Assembly (NCBI RefSeq): GCF_002763455.1
Contig: NZ_NIXK01000003.1
Span: forward strand, 248,001-312,000
DNA: 64,000 bases
Source of the DNA: Lentibacillus sediminis
Lineage (GTDB): Bacteria; Bacillota; Bacilli; Bacillales; Amphibacillaceae
Direction of reading: 5' to 3'
The stretch's first letter is position 1; every line of letters starts with the position of its first letter. Positions 60,913-64,000 of the stretch are shown here, in pieces. Made by a program: the position numbers and the translations under genes. The notes beneath the pieces are model-generated. The model had not been told where the DNA came from. It was given only the letters and a program-made list of their open reading frames with translations, and did not search any database.

Positions 60913-61851
60913 ATGAGCGCTGGTGTATTGGGAACGGGCCATTATGTGCCAGAGAACGTTGTGACCAACAAAGATATGGAAAAGATTGTGGAGACGAGTG
61001 ATGAATGGATCCGCAGCCGAACCGGGATAGAGGAGCGAAGATATGCACCGGATGATATGGATACCTCTGACATGGCATATAAGGCCGCACTTGGTGCCCT
61101 GGAGGAGGCGGGAGTGGCTGCGGCCGACATTGATCTGATTTTGGTCGCCACGGTTACCCCGGACACCCCGTTTCCGTCCGTTTCCAATCTGCTGCAGGAC
61201 CGTCTGGGAGCGACCAAAGCCGCAGCAATGGATGTGAGTGCTGCATGTTCCGGCTTCATGTATGGCATGATAACTGCGAAACAGTTTATTGATACGAATG
61301 CCTATCAGCATGTGCTGGTCATCGGTGTGGAAAAGCTTTCGAAAATTACCGACTGGACCGACCGCAGCACCTGTGTGTTGTTTGGAGACGGGGCAGGAGC
61401 TGCTGTCATCGGCAATGTTTCGGACGGGAAGGGAATCTTATCCTTTGAACTGGGCTCTGATGGAAGCGGCGGCAAGCATCTTTATCAGGATAAAGACGAC
61501 CATTTGCAAATGAATGGCCGGGAAGTTTTCAAATTTGCGGTCAGACAGATGCCGGAATCCTCCGTCAATGTGGTAGAGAAAATCGGCTTCAATAAAGAGG
61601 ATGTCGACTATCTAATCCCCCATCAGGCAAATATGCGTATCATGGAGGCTGCTAGAGAACGTCTTGGGATTTCGGAAGACAAAATGGCAACATCTGTGAA
61701 GAAATATGGCAATACATCCGCAGCATCTATACCAATTGCTTTATCGGAATCTGTAAAAGATGGTAAAATTAAAGATAATGATTTAGTCGTATTAGTCGGG
61801 TTCGGCGGCGGTTTAACCTGGGGTGCGGTAGCTCTCCGCTGGGGCCGGTAA
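60913..61851 (+). CDS. fabH: Beta-ketoacyl-ACP synthase III FabH
   Basis: A 312-residue condensing enzyme that starts fatty acid synthesis by joining acyl-CoA (usually branched-chain primers in Bacillus) to malonyl-ACP. The catalytic triad is visible: Cys in [12 protein letters not shown] (residue about 113), His in [10 protein letters not shown] (about 239) and Asn in [11 protein letters not shown] (about 269). [16 protein letters not shown] is the conserved N-terminal motif. GGGGATGG precedes the ATG. It forms a unit with fabF. Confidence 0.95.
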   Translation: MSAGVLGTGHYVPENVVTNKDMEKIVETSDEWIRSRTGIEERRYAPDDMDTSDMAYKAALGALEEAGVAAADIDLILVATVTPDTPFPSVSNLLQDRLGATKAAAMDVSAACSGFMYGMITAKQFIDTNAYQHVLVIGVEKLSKITDWTDRSTCVLFGDGAGAAVIGNVSDGKGILSFELGSDGSGGKHLYQDKDDHLQMNGREVFKFAVRQMPESSVNVVEKIGFNKEDVDYLIPHQANMRIMEAARERLGISEDKMATSVKKYGNTSAASIPIALSESVKDGKIKDNDLVVLVGFGGGLTWGAVALRWGR

Positions 61852-61883
61852 AAAGCTATCAATGGTAATAGGAGGAGTAGCTT

Positions 61884-63122
61884 ATGGAAGCGAAAAGAGT
61901 AGTGATCACAGGGCTTGGCGCAGTATCACCGCTGGGAAATGATACCGCAACATTGTGGGAAAATATTACGGCAGGAAAATCCGGCATTGATTTTGTCACC
62001 AAAGTAAACAAGGATGATTTCCCGGCAAAAATCGCGGGGGAAGTAAAAGATTTTGACCCAACCAATTATATGGATAAGAAAGATGCCAGGAAGATGGACC
62101 CTTTCACCCAATATGCGGTTGCAGCATCGAAAATGGCAGTCGAGGATGCAAACCTGACGATTGATGAGCAGAACGCAAACCGTGTTGGTGTCTGGATCGG
62201 TTCCGGTATTGGCGGCATGAAGACATGGGAAGATCAGCATAAAAAACTGTTGGAAAAAGGGCCGAAACGGGTCAGCCCGTTCTTTGTGCCGATGATGATC
62301 CCGGACATGGCTGCAGGTCAAGTATCGATCCAGTTGGGAGCAAAAGGAATTAACTCCTGTACCGTAACCGCCTGTGCATCCGGAGCCAATTCGATCGGGG
62401 ATGCATATAAAGCAATTCAGCGCGGTGATGCTGATTATATCATTGCCGGCGGAACCGAGGCGCCGATTTCCAATATGGCATTTGCCGGTTTTTCTTCTGC
62501 CAAAGCGTTGTCCTTGAATGAAGATCCAAATTCTGCAAGCCGGCCGTTCGATAAAAACCGCGACGGATTTGTTATGGGTGAAGGCTCCGGTATACTCATT
62601 CTCGAGACATTGGAGACCGCGCTGGAACGCGGCGCACATATTTATGGCGAAATTGTCGGTTATGGTGCAACAGGGGATGCCTATCATATCACCGCCCCTG
62701 CGGAAAATGGAGAAGGAGCGGCGCGCGCCATGCAGCATGCCCTTGATGATGCAGGGCTTAATGCCGACGCAGTGGATTACATCAATGCCCATGGAACGAG
62801 CACGGAACTAAATGATAAATTTGAAACTGCCGCAATAAAAACGGTATTCGGCGACCATGCCAACCGGCTGGCTGTCTCATCGACCAAATCGATGACCGGT
62901 CATTTGCTTGGAGCTGCCGGCGGAATTGAATCAGTTATTTCCGTGAAAGCCATCCATGACGGGATCATCCCTGCGACGACCAATTACGAGACACCAGACC
63001 CGGACTGTGATCTCGATTATGTGCCAAATGAAGCACGCAAACAGGATGTCAATGTCGTCCTCAGCAACTCGCTTGGGTTCGGCGGACATAACGTAGCTCT
63101 AGTTTTTAAGAAATATGAATAA
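61884..63122 (+). CDS. fabF: Beta-ketoacyl-ACP synthase II FabF
   Basis: A 412-residue elongation condensing enzyme of type II fatty acid synthesis. The N-terminal [14 protein letters not shown], the nucleophile Cys in [16 protein letters not shown], the His in [12 protein letters not shown] and the His in [15 protein letters not shown] are all present. AGGAGGAGTAGCTT precedes the ATG, 32 bases after fabH. A terminator follows. Confidence 0.95.
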   Translation: MEAKRVVITGLGAVSPLGNDTATLWENITAGKSGIDFVTKVNKDDFPAKIAGEVKDFDPTNYMDKKDARKMDPFTQYAVAASKMAVEDANLTIDEQNANRVGVWIGSGIGGMKTWEDQHKKLLEKGPKRVSPFFVPMMIPDMAAGQVSIQLGAKGINSCTVTACASGANSIGDAYKAIQRGDADYIIAGGTEAPISNMAFAGFSSAKALSLNEDPNSASRPFDKNRDGFVMGEGSGILILETLETALERGAHIYGEIVGYGATGDAYHITAPAENGEGAARAMQHALDDAGLNADAVDYINAHGTSTELNDKFETAAIKTVFGDHANRLAVSSTKSMTGHLLGAAGGIESVISVKAIHDGIIPATTNYETPDPDCDLDYVPNEARKQDVNVVLSNSLGFGGHNVALVFKKYE

Positions 63123-63134
63123 TGTTTTTGTTGG

Positions 63135-63173
63135 AAGGCTGCTCTCGCTTGAAAAAGTGGGGAGCAGCCTTTT
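63135..63173 (+). terminator. Intrinsic terminator of fabHF
   Basis: A 10-bp stem AAGGCTGCTC / GAGCAGCCTT with a 17-base loop and a TTTT tail, 12 bases after the fabF stop. Confidence 0.8.
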
Positions 63174-63364
63174 GTGATGTATGGGGAAGGGAGAGAACGG
63201 AGGATCGAGCGAGTTGATGGCAAAGTAGAGCGGCCCGCACGCCCCGCCAAGCGAGTTCACACCTCAACTCAAGTGCTCAGCCCTACTCTCACCCAAATCA
63301 TTCATCTTTCCCCCTGGACAAGCATAATTATAGATTAATAGAGCTTGGACAAGGGTGGTAAAAG

Positions 63365-63571
63365 ATGGGATATATATTTTTATTTTTAATTGGCTTTGGT
63401 CTGTCGGTTACTGGAGGGGTGACGTTGATCGCCTATTTAAATTTTCTGCCGGCAGGGGTGTCCTGGATGGATTACTTTATTTTTATCCAAGGAAGACCGG
63501 AATGCTACTTTTTGCCGGTGGGATTTGTAATTATGGCAATCGCGATTTACAGCTATCCAAATCATCCATAA
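63365..63571 (+). CDS. Small conserved membrane protein, 68 residues
   Basis: A 68-residue protein with two hydrophobic segments: MGYIFLFLIGFGLSVTGGVT and, after the loop MDYFIFIQGRPECYF, LPVGFVIMAIAIYSY. The pattern (LPAGVSWMDYF then RPECY) is one I recall from other Bacillaceae near fabF and yjbA, though without a known function. A GGGTGG box stands 6 bases before the ATG. An overlapping frame of 73 codons in another phase lacks such a site. The 190 bases between the fabF terminator and this gene show nothing else. Confidence 0.6.
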   Translation: MGYIFLFLIGFGLSVTGGVTLIAYLNFLPAGVSWMDYFIFIQGRPECYFLPVGFVIMAIAIYSYPNHP

Positions 63572-63647
63572 TTTAACTCCATTAGAATATTTTTTTTCAT
63601 GTTGGTCATAATGTATTCTAAATTGGTTTTAAAGCGAGGGTTGAATT

Positions 63648-64000
63648 ATGTTGTATCTGCATGATGTTTGGGTGAATTGGTTTGAAGGGGAAGAAAATGG
63701 CTATAGTGTCTGTCATTTTCATGAGTGGCGGAAAGAGGATAAAATCGAACTGCTGGACCAGACACCATTGTTGTACATAACAGAAGCGCTGTTTGATTAC
63801 ATTGAAAATGATATGAGTGAACTCCCAAAACCCCTGTTGGACGTGGTTTACCGGCGTGCCTACACAAGAAAAGGGCAGGACAGATCGGTGCTCGATTATG
63901 CCTGTGTGGTCACAAATGGGAATGACGTCATGGCCATGGACACCATTGGCTACGAAATTCCTGTACGAAAAAGCCGACTGATCCCCAGACAGGAGCAGCT
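63648..64000 (+). CDS. yjbA: YjbA-like protein (UPF0736), N-terminal part
   Basis: A partial gene that runs off the end of the window; 117 full codons are visible without a stop. The product starts [20 protein letters not shown] and includes [20 protein letters not shown] and [17 protein letters not shown], which match YjbA of B. subtilis almost word for word as I recall it. Function unknown. A GCGAGGG box precedes the ATG. In B. subtilis yjbA also lies downstream of fabF, with other genes between. Confidence 0.88.
   Translation, partial: MLYLHDVWVNWFEGEENGYSVCHFHEWRKEDKIELLDQTPLLYITEALFDYIENDMSELPKPLLDVVYRRAYTRKGQDRSVLDYACVVTNGNDVMAMDTIGYEIPVRKSRLIPRQEQ

Noticed and set aside
1-64000. CRISPR arrays, tRNA or rRNA genes, prophage, toxin-antitoxin pairs or defence systems
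   Set aside because: Looked for on both strands; the only regular arrays are the degenerate non-coding repeats listed, and no associated proteins of those systems were recognised.

Overview
The window is a chromosomal segment of a low-to-mid GC Gram-positive bacterium of the family Bacillaceae, most likely a halotolerant genus such as Virgibacillus, Lentibacillus, Oceanobacillus or Sediminibacillus. This rests on the gene content (ComK, AddAB, Med, YhfH, YitT/U/V/W, YjbA), strong AAGGAGG-type ribosome binding sites, frequent TTG/GTG starts, and dispersed GC-rich palindromic repeats of a type I associate with marine and halophilic Bacillaceae. No rRNA, tRNA, CRISPR array, transposase or prophage gene was seen.

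Layout. 1-2.6 kb: end of hemE, then hemH and hemY (last steps of haem synthesis). 2.7-4.5 kb: pepF. 4.6-5.2 kb: gene-free composite repeat. 5.3-9.3 kb: yhfH, yhfI, lplJ and lcfB, the last with a FadR-type operator. 9.5-19.7 kb: comK, yhjD, yhjE, sipV, a second composite repeat, and addB-addA. 19.7-22.9 kb: a sugar PTS operon (EIIA, antiterminator, EIICB) behind a RAT/terminator leader. 23.1-31.4 kb: accessory and metabolic genes (DUF418 membrane protein, rocD, yisL, a degenerate membrane-anchored GH13 protein, SDR stress oxidoreductase, YppF-like small protein, secreted beta-propeller protein). 31.7-37.3 kb: the yit cluster (degV/yitS, yitT, lipoprotein, Nfu_N protein, small proteins, yitU, yitV, yitW). 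37.4-57.3 kb: an anaerobic nitrate respiration and molybdenum cofactor region: Fnr-box-controlled TDT transporter, narGHJI, a TPR protein, moaA-moeB-moeA-moaE-moaD-mobB, fnr, mobA-moaB-modA-modB, an aldo/keto reductase and moaC. 57.4-64 kb: uppP, a His/Gly/Tyr-rich protein, yjzD, a yjaU-like gene, med, fabH-fabF with a FapR-type operator, a small membrane protein and the start of yjbA.

The backbone order (hemEHY - yhfHIJ - lcfB - comK - yhjDE - sipV - addBA - yisL - yitSTUVW - yjzD - med - fabHF - yjbA) follows that of Bacillus subtilis, as I remember it. The PTS operon, the 23-31 kb block and the 20-kb nitrate/Moco block are insertions relative to that order. Functionally the last block is self-consistent: Fnr senses oxygen loss, NarGHI is the respiratory nitrate reductase, NarJ its chaperone, Moa/Moe/Mob build its bis-MGD cofactor, and ModAB bring in molybdate. 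A ModC ATPase and a NarK-type nitrate transporter are not in the window.

Most notable: a membrane-anchored GH13 protein with all its catalytic carboxylates replaced; a composite repeat family with terminal inverted repeats; a 152-bp MITE-like element upstream of yitW; moaC apparently starting on an AUC codon; two perfect Fnr boxes; and med without comZ. Nothing in the window looks like a wholly new multi-gene system. All family assignments come from reading motifs and recalled homologues; no database search was run.
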